Positions 37,321 to 50,047 of a stretch of DNA of 64,000 nucleotides are shown here, piece by piece. The notes below the pieces were generated by a model. It had not been told where the DNA came from and did no database searches. It was given only the letters and a program-made list of their open reading frames with translations. Every line of letters starts with the position of its first letter. The first letter of the stretch is position 1. The position numbers were made by a program, and so were the translations under genes. The stretch lies in the NCBI GenBank assembly GCA_003971905.1, contig RSEE01000045.1, forward strand, positions 248,001 to 312,000, written 5' to 3'. Source of the stretch: Moniliella sp. 'wahieum' (Eukaryota > Basidiomycota > Moniliellomycetes > Moniliellales > Moniliellaceae).

Positions 37321-37383
37321 TGAAGCTTGAAGCTTGAAGCTTGAAGCTTGAAGCTTGAAGCTTGAAGCTTGAAGCTTGAAGCA
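37321..37383. repeat. Nine-copy TGAAGCT (7 bp) tandem array
   Basis: Eight perfect copies of TGAAGCT (37321-37376) are followed by TGAAGCA (37377-37383) and a diverged TGAAGGG. Adjacent units create successive AAGCTT sites. A partial echo (gaagcatgaagcttcaagct) is found near 53883-53902. Confidence 0.9.
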
Positions 37384-37865
37384 TGAAGGGACATATAGTA
37401 ACCGGACTCCAGGTCTGGCAGCACCAGCAGCGCAGTCCTCCTCTATATACAACGGGGTTCAACTCGCCCTTCCGTTCATGTGACATGTGGCAGGAGCCTA
37501 GTGTCGTACATTGTGCTGTTAGTCTGCCGTTCTTGCTGTCATGTTCTCTTCTTCTCCCCCACCTTCCACTTCCCGCTATTCTGGCCTCACCCGGAGCCTG
37601 CAATCGATGTCACTCGTTATCTGGCGATTCCTCTTGCGTCTGATCTTTCGCTGGCTGGTATCGATACTTCGCCAGAACCGGGTCAGGGGGTCTCATCATG
37701 CATCATGCGTCACGACGGTGAAACGACATGAGTGTCATTGACTCCATAAGTGGGGAAACATCAGAGGGAAGAACAAGGGTAGTAAACAGAGAAAAAAATG
37801 GACCAACAAAGCCACCCCGGCCCAGAGACGAGAAAAACGTCAGTACCAACTACACGCCTCTGCTC

Positions 37866-40800
37866 TCACAACGACGCAGGTTCAGGTGCAGTAGCCGGGT
37901 GCGGCAGGCCAGGCGCCGACGCAAACTACGACGAAAATCCCAAAATCCAAAAGAGGTTAGTTGATCGTTCCTAGTTCTCACACCAGAAGGGGAGCACGAG
38001 GGAGGTGTGGGGGGGAGGGACGTACCGTCTCTTCGACCAGAGCGCAATGTTTCGTTCCAGCAGCCAGGTCCATCAGGTAACACAGTACCAACGTATCTGC
38101 CGTATCGGTGAGCAGACCGGTTAAGGCCGTGCCAACCAACAAAGGCGGCACCGCACACACTGCCGCCGTGACAAGCGCATGGCCACCCGGTTCGTCTCGT
38201 ACCACCGCCACATAGCTCGCGCACACACCGCGCAACCAGTACTGTTACACTATACGTCACGCCCCGCCCCAAGCGGCAACACACGCGCCGCGTGCACAGG
38301 CGCCCGCGGTCGCCCTACGCCCTCAGCCGGTACTGAGCTTCGTAGTGCCGCCGCACGGTGCGAGGCCGTTCCCATAGGTGCACCAGTGATGCCCGTGTAG
38401 AGAATGGCATTGGACGCATGTTCCTCCACCACCGCTTCCACCCCCGATGAGCGAGGCGAGGTAGGCCAACGGATCCAACAGACGTGCCACCCCGCCCAAC
38501 AGCCGACTGAGTAGGCCTCCCCCAACCATCATCGATGCGCCAGCGCCAGGCGGGAGCGCGGCTTGGCCAGCGGTAGCGGCGAGGCGCACCAAGGCCACAT
38601 GGTGCATCCACGATACCCCCTGCACAAATGCGCGAGCAAACAGGATCAGGATCCGGGCCAAGCCCAACGCGGTGCGCAAGAGCGACGAGGCCATCACACT
38701 TCCCAACGCAGGACCCAGCGCACGACGAAGGCCATGCGAAACCATGGTCCCCCTCGGCCACTGCGCCCACCGCTCCCTCTTCTTCGTCTTCATCTTCGTC
38801 CTCGCGATCGGGATCAGTCGACATGCCCGACGAGGACCCGGTCAAGCTCGCTTCCGACTCCGACTCGCTCGACGCTTGCCTCGGCTCCGACGAGGAGGAA
38901 GAGTAGAAGTACCAATGGCTCACTGCCGCTGACGTGGTGAGTTTCAGCACATTGAGTCCTGTTGATGTCACCCATCCCCAGGCAAGCAGGAGGGCAAGGC
39001 TGAGTGGGAGCGGGCGAGCCCCAACGGACCCGCGGGCACCGGGGGAGGTTTAGGTCGCTTGCCAGGGCCAGGGCGTGGTAGTGCGCGAGAGGCAGCTACC
39101 GCGGCCAGACGAGTGAGAAGGACGAGGCAAAAGACAGCGAGAGCCACGAGGGCGAGGCTGGTGACACACGCTACGAACGCAAGTGAAGCATGGGTCCTGA
39201 CCACGTGAGCGGCCAAGATCGCCGTCCGACTTGCCTGCGGTAGCTTCTTACGTTCGGCCCAGACCCTTGACCCCGTTCGTACCGCCGCTGCAGCACAGAG
39301 CCCAGCACAGAGCGGCAAAAGCCAAGAAAAGGGCGTGGAGGGGAAAAGGATCCGCCCAGCAGGGCGATCGAAGCGGCCGCCAGGGCAAATGGGACAGTTG
39401 CACTCATCACTCGAAACAGGGCAAGGATGGTGGCGAATTTGCGGGAGCGACGAATCGAGGTGTGGGTTCTAGCAAGACGCTGGAACACCGAGAAAAGAAG
39501 ACGCCCATCCCGCCTGCCAGCACTCGACAGCGCTAGCAGCGGTGCCGTTCGCAACATAGCATCGTGCAATGGTTCCTTCCCACCTCCGAGACCCGGTACC
39601 GCAGGGAGTGAGGGTGCCTCCCATGCTCCCACAGCCAAGTACCAACACAGGAAATACAAAGAGCACAAACAGGATCAACGCCCAAAGATCATGCCTCTCC
39701 CGCAACCACGTCGCTGCCGCTGGACTCGCGCCTGAGCAAGGCCGGGAGGGGATGTCGGGTAGGATCCAGCGGTGCACGTCGGGTCCCTGAGCGGGGGTGT
39801 GCACGAGAAGGAGCAGCCGGGCTGCCTATGAAGCTGCCGGTCGTGCTGCGCAGCATGGGGATACTCTTGGCCCGCGTGGTGCGAATCGTCCTTTCGTCGG
39901 GGCGGCGAACCAAACAGCGCACGGAAAAACGTAGAATGAGGACCCGTATCGGACCGACGCTTGCTCCGCCGCGGCACAGTCTCTGTTGCATCGGACTGCT
40001 CACTTGTCTCCTCTTCACTCTGTGTGGGCCCAGCAAACCGCGAGGGCGGGGCCCCTGATTTGGACGGAGGCGCTTTGCCCTGAACCACCGGCGGAGGAAT
40101 GGGAATGGCGATACTAGGTTGCAAGCCTAGGACCTGCTCGTCGTATACATCCTGTTGCAGAAATGCGCTGCTGGTGGACAAGGAGGTGGGGGGCGCGGGG
40201 GGGCAAGGTACGAGCCACGAACTTGGGCTTTGTGCATCCGCAGAGGGTTGCCCCATCGCCCGCCAAACGATGCCGAGGGCGTCGAGTCGTAGAACGATCC
40301 ACTGCTCTCGGTGGCCACGTGGGAGGGGTTGGTCCGGCCGGGGGTCGGAGGCGGTGCTGATGCTGATGGTGGTGGTGTTGGTGCTGATGCTGGTGTGGGC
40401 GCGGGTGGCGCTGGAGCCCACAGGGCTGGCCGTGCCGGCACTCTCGTCGCCCGAGTAGGACGCAGACGAATATTCTTCGACAGAGTGCATCTGTGCTGCA
40501 TTCTGCAGGCGCAAGATGGAGCGGTGGGCGTCCTGGGCAGCCTGGGTGCGGGGGGAGGGGGGGCGCGGGGCATCAAGAAAGGGGGAGGAGAGGGCGGGTC
40601 GAGGGTGGGCATGCCGGCGCGCACGCGGGCAGGGTGGAGGCGGGGCGGAGGCGGGGCGTGGATCGGGGGGTCGTGGGGGTGTCGAGGAAGGGGTCGAGGA
40701 GATCGCCATCGTCGGCATCGGGGTGGGGGCGGCGGGAGCGGCGGGGGCAGGGAGGGTGGTGGCGGCGGCGGGGGGGGCAGAGGGGTCGTCGGGGTCGTCG

Positions 40801-40892
40801 GGGTCGGTTTCGGGGTCGGTGTCGGGGGCGAGGCGGAAGGGGTGGAAGAGGGGCGCGGTGGCGGCGGGGTCTGGGCGGCCAAAGGGCAGCAT
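37866..40892 (-). CDS. Choline transporter-like (CTL/SLC44, PNS1-related) membrane protein
   Basis: Multi-pass plasma-membrane protein of the CTL family; the substrate in fungi is uncertain. ATG is at 40892 (MLPFGRPDPAATAP). An extended N-terminus of about 270 residues, Pro/Ala/Ser-rich, precedes the first helix (DLWALILFVLFVFPVLVLGC, about 39640). Helices follow near 39530-39370, 39220-39080 and 38700-38640. An acidic loop (PDREDEDEDEEEGAVG, about 38790) contains Ser/Glu repeats. Family hallmarks are ALGSVMASSLLRTALGLARI, NAILYTGITGAPMGTASHR (cf. AYxxVAIxGxxFxxSAR), VGTALTGLLTDTADTLVLCY and ALVEET. Intron 37926-38025 (GTACGT...TAG) joins VEET to FASAPGLPHPATAPEPASL, which ends at 37866. Multiple frame breaks occur. 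The N-terminal extension is long compared with yeast Pns1. Confidence 0.82.
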
Positions 40893-41346
40893 GGTGGTGG
40901 GGGCGCGCGTCAGGGGGCGGGGAGGGGCTGGGGGGTGCTGGAGGGGCCGAGGGGCGGTTGATTAATGAGTAGGGTTGATCGAGATAAGCTGCGTGCTGGA
41001 GGCTTACGTCAGCATCATCATGCATCGCACTCGCTTGGGTGCGTGTCCCCGCAGCGCCAGTGGCGCACCTGCACCCGCTTCACCGGTCGCATCCCCGCAG
41101 CGCAGCTCAGCCAGCTGATTACATCTGCCCGTGCCGACCCTCGCCATCGACCTCAGCGCACCAGGCACACCACACGCGCCCTCGACGGATCCATGCCTCC
41201 CTTGAAATTCCATCCAACTCCCCCCCAGCGCAGACGAGTAGGATTTCGCATAATTGTTTGTAATGTACTGGCAGGTGGTAGCGGCGACATGGTGCAGAGA
41301 CAGAAAAGAGGGCAAAACGAGACTAGGGCGCATTCTGATAACGACA
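40893..41346. promoter_or_regulatory. Upstream region of CTL gene
   Basis: These 0.45 kb lie between the thioesterase stop (41347) and the CTL start (40892), both leftward. They contain the CTL promoter. No other feature was seen. Confidence 0.45.
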
Positions 41347-42426
41347 TCAGGCCTCAGGAGAAGGCGAAGCGGCAGGTTCGTCCTCCAAGCTAACAAACTC
41401 TTTGACCAAGCTCGTGTTGAGGAACTGGGCCATCTTGGGCTGCACAAACAGCCCCGTAGCCTCGGCCAAGATGGTGCCATCGATCGTCCGCATCGTCGCA
41501 GTGACTGTCGCTTTGCGGCCCTTGGCTTGCTGGATGTGGTCTGAAGCACAATGTTCTGATTGGCAAACGTAGGCGAGCGGTAATTGACCTCGAGCTTGGC
41601 CGTCACGCCAACGTGGGCGGGAAGAACATGGAAGGCTGATCGGGCCATGTTCTCATCAAACAAGGTCGCGATCAGACCACCATGGACCACACCATCGTGT
41701 CCACACAGCGAGCGACCCACATGCAACAGCACCGTCGTGTCGCCAGCATGGCCGCCCTCCACGGCCGCCCCTGCGCCGTCTTGGTGAGCACAATGGGCGG
41801 TGCCAGAGACCCGGCCGCGCAAGGTGCCGGCAGTGAGGTTGTGCTGCCGCCTTTCCTCGGGGTAATTTTCATACGGCCGACTGAGACGGTAGTGGGCAGA
41901 GGGAGACCGATCGGACGGTTCAGCGCTTTCGGACACAATCACATCTCCGTTTGCGTCACGCTGCTCGGGCACCGACACGCGGTGCGCAACTCTTGCACCA
42001 GCTCGAGGGCGTGGAGATCGACTCGACCTGGCGGGTCAGAGCTTTTCCCTCTTCCGACTCGGCGTCGGGGCGGGGTGGTGCGAGGCGTGGGGACGCGAGA
42101 AGCGCAAGACTGGGGGGGTAGAGGGCGCCGCCGGCGTACCCGAGACCCAGGGCACCAAGGACGAGGAGAGTGGAGCGGACAGGTCGCTTGGGGCGGGCGG
42201 AGGTGGAGGAGGCATGGGTAGAGAGGTGGGCGCGGGCGGCCGAGAAAAGGATTGTTGGGCGCGAAAGCGGGCGCATGGAGCAGTGTGGTGGGGGCGGGGT
42301 ACGGTGGGGAGGGAGGGGCGGGAAACGCGAGAGAGGGCGCGGCGGGAAGATGGGGTTGGAGGCACTGATGGTCCGCTGAACGTGGCGGCGGCAGTGCGCG
42401 GAAACCGGGGAGCCTGGCACCGGCAT
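41347..42426 (-). CDS. HotDog-fold thioesterase (PaaI/THEM4-like), probably mitochondrial
   Basis: Acyl-CoA thioesterase of the PaaI/4HBT superfamily. It starts at ATG 42426 (MPVPGSPVSAHCRRHV) or 42277. The N-terminus is rich in Arg, Ser and Pro with few acids, as in a mitochondrial presequence, and is followed by one hydrophobic helix (STLLVLGALGLGYAGGALYP, about 42130-42190), suggesting inner-membrane anchoring. The middle is RVSVPEQRDANGDVIVSESA and RLSRPYENYPEERRQHNLTA. The HotDog helix and active-site block is GHDGVVHGGLIATLFDENMA (HGG motif, about 41660-41710), then VTAKLEVNYRSPTFANQNIV. The C-terminus VKEFVSLEDEPAASPSPEA stops at 41347. Frame shifts occur near 41540, 41790 and 41990. 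Similar anchored thioesterases are common in fungi (Fmp10-like); the substrate is unknown. Confidence 0.85.
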
Positions 42427-42819
42427 GAGGCGTGACGGTGAGGCTTGCTTGGCGTGAGGCTTGCTTGATGCGCTTGATCGATGCGGCTGCCGCGGCTGCT
42501 GCAGTGCACCAGCACACTCTAAGCTGCGACACGCGCCCACCTGTATGCACGGGGGGATCGCATTTCACTTTCCCTTTCACACTCCTGGGCCGGCCCTTGC
42601 ATCGGGGTTGCGAGGCTGCGGCCTCGGAGGATCAGCGCTGAGGCTCGATCAGCGGCCGCGCCAATCTCCGTGCTGTTGCACCGAGCAGGACGCTGAGCTA
42701 AGCACGCGTGCGATGCGGTTGCGCGCAGCCGTTGGCGTTTCCAGCGGCCACTGCCCCTTGCAGCCAAACCAACAGCAGCTGTCCGCGGCCTCGGACGCCG
42801 CACCACCACCGCCACCGCC
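42427..42819. promoter_or_regulatory. Divergent promoter region, thioesterase / AKR1
   Basis: These 0.39 kb lie between divergent start codons at 42426 (-) and 42820 (+), so they carry both promoters. CTGCGGCTGC-like GC words are present around 42480-42510. No gene was recognised. Confidence 0.5.
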
Positions 42820-45314
42820 ATGCCTGCCTCCCCTCCGCTGCATGCGCCAGCCCGCCGCCCGCCCGCCCCCCCCTCCGCCACCACCTCCACCACCACCCCT
42901 GCCCCCGCCACCCCCTCTCCCCGACCCATCCCCTGCCCCTGCGCCCACAGCAGGTGCCAGCACCAGTGCCCCCCCCCCATCTCCCCGTCCCCCTCCTTGA
43001 TCCCGCCCCGACAGTCCACTCGGCTGCCCAGCGGGGCGATGTCGCCACGCTTGACACACTCATCTCCTCTCACCAGGCCCGCGCCACCGACCGCGACGCC
43101 GACGGCATTACTCCGCTCCACTGGGCCGCCATCAATGGCCAGATCCCCGCTTGCCTCTACCTCCTGGATCATGGCGCCGAGGTAGACGCTCGCGGTGGCG
43201 AACTCGCCGCTACCCCCCCTGCAGTGGGCCACCCGCGTAGGCCACCTCTACGTCATCCAGCTCCTCATTGACCGCGGTGCCGACCCTCTGATGACCGACG
43301 CCCAGGGCTTTAATACCCTCCACCTTGTTATCCATTCCTCCACTGTCATGCCCCTTGTGTTCTTGCTGCAGCAACCTGTCTTTGCTGCCAGTGCAGCCGA
43401 CATACCCCCTGGATCTGCTGCCCCTATCCTCAAGGCCCCCGACCCCGCGTATTGCGCGGTGTGGATTCGGAGGATACACAGCGCCACACATCCCTCATGT
43501 GGGCCGCGTACCAAGGGGATGCACTGAGCGTGGAGCTGCTGCTCGCTCATGGCGCAAGTGTGGCCACCCATGATGACCTTGGTCTTACCCCGCTTCATTG
43601 GGCTGTCGTAAGAGGAAATCGGCTGTGCATCCGTCGCTTGCTTGAGGCCGGTGCAAGTACCTCGGCCAAGGAGAACGAGGGCAAGACGGCAAGGGAGATG
43701 GCCGATGAACTCAAGTCCCTCAGTGCCTACGACAAGGCATTGGCTGATGCAGGGTTGGACTCGCAAGGACATCGCAGGAAACGTTTCTTCAGTCCGTATA
43801 TGACCAACGTCTTGATTATGCTGCTTCCTTTTGCTTTGGTCGGTGTGGTGGCCAAGACATTTTCTCTGGTGCCTTGGTTTGCTGCTTTGCTTTTTGCCGT
43901 ACCACAGGCGTATGCGATGCATTACACCGTGGCCAAGATCTTGCTCGACGATCAAGAGCCACAGTCGATCCAAAGGTCGGTTTATTTTTTGGCCATCGTC
44001 TCGGGCTCCATTGCCTGGGTCGGGCTGGTATGGGCAGTCAAGTTTGTGTGGGCCACCCCAGGCCACGGCTGGTCCAATATGGCAATGTTCGTCACTCTTC
44101 TCGTTTGCTCCTACAGCCTGTACCGATCTGCCGTGATGGATCCAGGCTATGTTGCTCGTCCTCAAAGCGAGGTCGAACGGAGAACATTGGTGGAAACGTT
44201 GCTCAAGGAGAATCGGCTCAACGGACAAAACTTTTGCATTCCCTGTTTGGCGCGTAAACCACTGCGCTCAAAACATTGCCACATCTGTAAACGTTGCTGC
44301 CGGCCACGATCACCACTGCCCTTGGACAAGCAACTGCATTGGCGTCAACAACCATCGCCAATTTATCTGTTCCTCACGGCGCTTGTTTTGGGCGTGATTG
44401 ACTTTGCGTATCTCTCATCTATCTGTATGTACAGGTACAGCTCTTGGTTTGACGTTTGATGTACTACCCCCCGCTAACCTCTGTGCTCGCCCGCCCAGAT
44501 TTGGTCAACCAAGTAAGTTCATGGGAACCCCTGAGCAGTCGTTCTGTCTATTCCCCAACGATGTGTGCCGAGCGATGGAAACCGACATGTTTGCCGTTGT
44601 GATTACCCTGTGGGCATGCCTGCAGTTGACATGGACGGTGGTACTACTGCTGGCGCAGCTGCTCCAAATTGCGCGACAGATGACGACCCTGGAGATGAGC
44701 AATCTTGGTCGCTATGGCTTTATGGGAGGGCGCGGTACCAGCATGGCATCGCAAACCAACTTTGTGGCGCAACGTCAAGGGGCCACGGGCGTAGCTGGCT
44801 CGCCCGAGGGCTCGGATACTGGCGCGAACGCGGGACAAGCCCAGGATCACCACCACCACCATCACCACCACCATGGCTTTCGGCAGACGATGGCTGGCAT
44901 GGGCGGGTGCCTGCTCCGTGTTGTCGGACTCGACCTCTACACCCGCGGCAAGGCTGGCGAGGGCCTACGTCGCGCAGGCAAAGGCGGCAATCCATTTGAC
45001 CTGGTCTCGTTGCCAATTGCCGCGACTTTTGGACGCGGGGAGACGAGCTGGGAGTGGATTATACCAAACTGTACGACGTGCCGCCGCAAGGGTTTGCTGC
45101 GGTGGTCAAAGAACGCAAGGCGATGCACCGCTCCGACCCATCTCGCCGTTCTTCCACCGCCGCCGGATCAAGCTTGTTACCTTTGACCAGCCAAGATGTG
45201 GATGCAGAGCGATCGAGAGACACTCCGAGGCAGCGCTGGACCTTGCGCTCGCCGTTTGGCGGAGTGCGAGATTCCAGTCGCGGCCAGTACGCTCACCTTG
45301 CCTCGGAAGTGTGA
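42820..45314 (+). CDS. AKR1: Ankyrin-repeat DHHC palmitoyltransferase (Akr1)
   Basis: Protein S-acyltransferase of Golgi/endosomal membranes. ATG 42820 opens a Pro-rich leader. Ankyrin repeats follow: [90 protein letters not shown] and [20 protein letters not shown] (43020-43660). Membrane helices come next ([20 protein letters not shown] and others). The Cys-rich DHHC domain reads [20 protein letters not shown], then [20 protein letters not shown] with a frame slip at about 44300-44310. Intron 44425-44498 (GTATGT...CAG) follows. Further helices ([20 protein letters not shown]), [19 protein letters not shown] and a nine-His run (about 44848-44874) precede the tail, which stops at 45314. Confidence 0.93.
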
Positions 45315-46096
45315 AGTATGACCCACGCAGCGCTGCAGCGCTTAGCGCCTCGTGCTGCCGTGTGCTATGGCTATGTATGACGCATGACGCGTCGTCCAAA
45401 GAGATGCTTGGCGCCCGGGTGCCGGCGGGCTAGTCGGTCTGCTGCCCTGCTTGGAGAAGGGTGTGGTGGACGCTGGTCCAGAGGCGCTAGTAGGCAGTAG
45501 GCATAGGATCGATGGCAGTCGCATGCGAGGCAAGGGCGGGCGTGGGGCTGAGGGCGAGGCGAGGCGAATCGATGCGTTGGCTGCGCAGGGGGCGGGCCCC
45601 TTCTGGGGAGCAAGGTGGAGCAGCCTGGGCCTCCCTGACCTCCCTTGGAGCTTTGGGCGGCTGAAGCTCCCAAGGGGCGCAAGGGGACTGGACCGGTGGA
45701 CGTGTGCACGTGTGCACGTGCGGGGGTGACATGTGACATGCGACAAGGCCAGCACAGGGCACTGGGCAAGCCGAGGCGGCGGACTTAAACCCCAGGAATT
45801 TGTCAACCGGCGAGGCGGCCGGCGCACCAGGGCAGTGCTGGCCTGCTCCGTTGTGACTTGTGACTGGCAAGCGGGCGCGGAGAAAGACCGCAGGAGTGGC
45901 AATTAATTCTTCCCTCTGGCGGCTCGGAGCTGGCAGCTGGGCCACCCCGACCCGCGCAATACGCTTCAAATAAGGCTGCTGCCAACAACCCCGGACGAGT
46001 TGGTTGTCTACCACCTTCTGCTCTGCCCTTGGCGCCTTGTAGCAGCCGTTTGTCTTTCCGTTCGTCTGTCCGTGTCTGATCTGTCCGTTTGTCGCT
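45315..46096. promoter_or_regulatory. Upstream region of DAHP synthase
   Basis: These 0.78 kb lie between AKR1 and the DAHP synthase, both rightward. Repeated E-box cores occur at 45704-45720 (gtgcacgtgtgcacgtg). Open frames on the minus strand (45342-45902) have no recognisable content. There is a pyrimidine-rich leader before the start codon (46030-46095). Confidence 0.45.
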
Positions 46097-47374
<1,278 letters not shown>

Positions 47375-48065
47375 AGGGCCGTGTTACTTTGTATCTCCCC
47401 TCCCCCTTCCTTGGCCAAGGCATCGCGCTGTGATGCATTTTTCAGTTCTACGCTATGGATGCTCGCTGTGGATAGTATCCTCTGGGTGTATGGACCCGGC
47501 CCCGGATCAAGGCGATGCAGTGGCAGTTGCATAGCATTCCAACTGCCCCGCCAAGCACGCTATTTGTCAGTAGCTGACACCTCCACCAGAAATGGACCAA
47601 GATAATGAGCAGCAAGTCTGCGGGTATGGATAAAACAAAGAGGTAGTGGACTGGGAGGAGGAAGGAAAGGGAGAAAGAGATGCCATGGGATGACATGAGA
47701 TGATGGCATGAGAGTGACGATGAAATCCTGCACTTTGAAGACCAAGGACCAAGACAGGAGACAGTACCACAGGCGTTCATGGTACGTTCTTCTTGTTTTC
47801 CCGACTGGGAGACCCCGACTGGAGAAGCCGAGCGAACGCGGATCCTAGGTGTGCCCAGCGTGGATTTGGCGCCTGCAACGCGTCGAGGAACCCAAGCGCC
47901 TTGCGGGGGGCACTGGCCACCTCGCGGGAGGAGCAGTCGAGTGCCGCCTCGGGGGGACGAGGTGGGGGGTGAGAGGGAGTAGCACCCACCACGGAGGCCC
48001 CCCACGGAGGAAATAGTTGCTCATCGATCCCCACCTCCCTCGGCCAGCATCAGCCAAGGGACCAT
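47375..48065. other. Convergent intergenic region
   Basis: These 0.69 kb lie between DAHP synthase (+) and AVL9 (-) 3' ends. The Avl9 C-terminal frame may extend to about 47845, where alternate frames remain open. A cluster of gatgacatgagatgatggcatgag-like words occurs at 47690-47712. No gene was called. Confidence 0.4.
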
Positions 48066-50047
48066 CTAACGCATCACTTTGACCTTGGTTGAGCACGGGA
48101 CTGGACGGACCACTGCCCGCCTTGGCGTCATCGTGGTTGACAAAAAGCCAAGACCGCGCCAACTCGTCCCGCTATCTTTTTGCTCGTTGACCAGTCCTCG
48201 CGGTGGTGGGGATGTACCCTGCCGATTCATCGCCGTCACAGCTAACCGCCGCAAACTCGCGGTGCCAGCGGCAAAGGCAGCGCCCGAGGCGGCGATGCTT
48301 TGCCCAGCGCAGCACGTGGCTCGTCCACGTGGCAGCCAAACGTGCCGACACACCTTCAAGGACCGACAAGCGCCGTTCAAATGGATGCTGAATCCCTTGT
48401 CCCGTCGGGTCGATCGGTGTGGATGCTTTCCAGATGTGATAGGCAGGCGTTTTGCCAACCGCACGACATAACATCCGACCAAAATGGGAGATAGCCGAGT
48501 GGCGCTGCTCATCTCGGCAGTGGCAGGTGCAGTAGCTGGTTCCGTAGGCGACATTGGCCTGTGCAAGGTCGGGTCGGTGGGGTGTGCCGGGACAGTGGCG
48601 GGGTCCACCGGACCCAGAGAGGCAGGCACGGATGTATGCCATCAGAGGGCACTCCAGTGGCAGTCCGTCCCGAGGAAGCCTCGACTTCCTCGGCTTGACG
48701 AGTGGCCATCAACAGGAGGTAATGTACCTTTGAAATTGTTCCCGAAGCCATTCGTCCGAGCCACGGAAGCCCAGGGTGGAGGTCTGGTCCGGCTTGGTGG
48801 TATCCCACCCTTCCAGCACAGCTGGAATGATCTCCTCCTCCATCCAGCGCTTGTCGGCTGTGGTGAGCAAAACTGCCTGTTGCAGCTCCGAGGGAGTCAT
48901 TGGACGCGGGGCAGAGTGCACACTCGGCTCTATGCCAAGGGCCGGAGGGCGTTGTGAGATGGAGGAGAGGTAGATGGTGAAGTGGGTGAACGTTGGGATT
49001 GGGGTGTATCGGAGGGAGAGCTTGGTGCATCCCCAGACTCGTCCAGGCTGCAGCAGATGATGGACATGTCCTCAATGTTGACGATAACATCAATGCTGAT
49101 ATCTTGCTGACTTAACACGATCGGATTGCTTGTCCCTACCAGCCAAGAGGTAGCTTTGAGAGAATCAAGGTGCTGTAATGGAAGGTACGGATGAAAAATG
49201 GCGTTGCCACTAAAGATTGGCACAGTCGCAGGGGGAACCAGGGTGGACAACTGGTTGGGCCTCGGCACAGTCGTCCAGGTGGGTCATCAAGCCTGGGAAC
49301 AGGAAACCAAATATTGTGCCATACACAACTTCTCAATTGGGTATCCGTAGAACAGATTCTCCGCTGGAGTAGGATGAGCTTGAGGAGGATGAGCGTGTGG
49401 CTCCTCCACTCATACACAAACGGCGCAGGTTGGTCCCCATGCCCAAGGCGATATCTAACAAGCGCAGTGAGGTGGGCAAGGACAAGATGGAGGGCTGGAC
49501 TCCCGATCCCATCGAGTCGGTCGGTATGGGCAAGCTGGGGTTGGACTTCGATTCCTTGAGCGATTGACGCAGAGCTGCTTCCAGCGTGCTCTCGAGGCTG
49601 TGGCTAAAGTCAGCAAGCAGCTCGCGATCGTTCAAGTCGCCTTGGTGAAAGTAAGCACGTGTCACAATGGCTAGCTTGTCCTGCACCGGATGGAAGACGG
49701 AGCGCGAGTGAGGATCACAACTGCCTTCTGGATGGTGGAGCGGGTCATGCCCGTTTTAACCTTTAGTTGCGACACGGGCACTTGCCTGGTGCAAGAGACA
49801 CCAAAGATGGTGCTACCAGGGCAGGATGGGATGCTGTGCATATGAAAGAAACAAAGTCCTCTTCCAGACGGTTGCTACCGTCGGGGAGGGCAAAAAAGGG
49901 AGGTCGTTCTCAGCTGGGGTCGTCGCCCAACGAGTCGGGATACGTCCACTCCACTTGCGGGCCGACCTGGTGGTGGAAGTTGACTACCGCCACGCCGACC
50001 ACCAAGGGGGTGGAAGTGGCAGGAGCAGGGCCAGGGACGGTGGACAT
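48066..50047 (-). CDS. AVL9: Avl9-like late secretory pathway protein (DENN-related)
   Basis: Avl9 proteins are DENN-superfamily relatives acting in exocytic traffic from the Golgi. ATG 50047 (MSTVPGPAPATSTPL) leads to VVGVAVVNFHHQVGPQVEWT and YPDSLGDDPS, then FFALPDGSNRLEEDFVSF. The downstream blocks are KLAIVTRAYFHQGDLNDREL (49620-49690), the conserved TLILLKLILLQRRI (49345-49400), VPIFSGNAIFHPYLPLQHLD with LVGTSNPIVLSQQDISIDVI (49070-49240), and TTADKRWMEEEIIPAVLEGW (48800-48870). A Ser-rich insert (SGGATRSSSSSSSYSSGES) occurs around 49370-49410. The C-terminal frame ends at 48066 or further left. Breaks are numerous, so the middle is read from three frames. Family assignment rests on the FHHKxGxQVE-, LPDGxH- and LxLLQRRI-like blocks. 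Confidence 0.8.

Larger units (their letters stand above)
34441..37865. other. Gene-poor 3.4 kb region with degenerate short repeats
   Basis: No coding sequence was recognised on either strand; open frames are short (under about 120 codons) and featureless. Composition is more A/T-rich than in the surroundings, with TATATATA stretches near 35459-35535. The region contains degenerate agtgact/agtactc words (34820-34860, 35940-36030), a pyrimidine tract (37152-37245) and a TGAAGCT tandem array (37321-37383). It lies between the divergently oriented side of the peroxiredoxin and the 3' end of the choline-transporter-like gene. It may be remnant mobile DNA or a regulatory/replication element; I see no terminal repeats or transposase. 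Confidence 0.5.

Noticed and set aside
34441-37865. Intact transposon or CRISPR array
   Set aside because: No transposase, reverse transcriptase, terminal repeats or regularly spaced identical repeats with unique spacers; a CRISPR array is not expected in a fungus.
39675-40972. Long rightward glycine/arginine-rich ORFs antisense to the CTL N-terminus
   Set aside because: GC-rich repeats leave several frames open. The minus-strand frame continues into the CTL helices, so the sense gene is on the minus strand.
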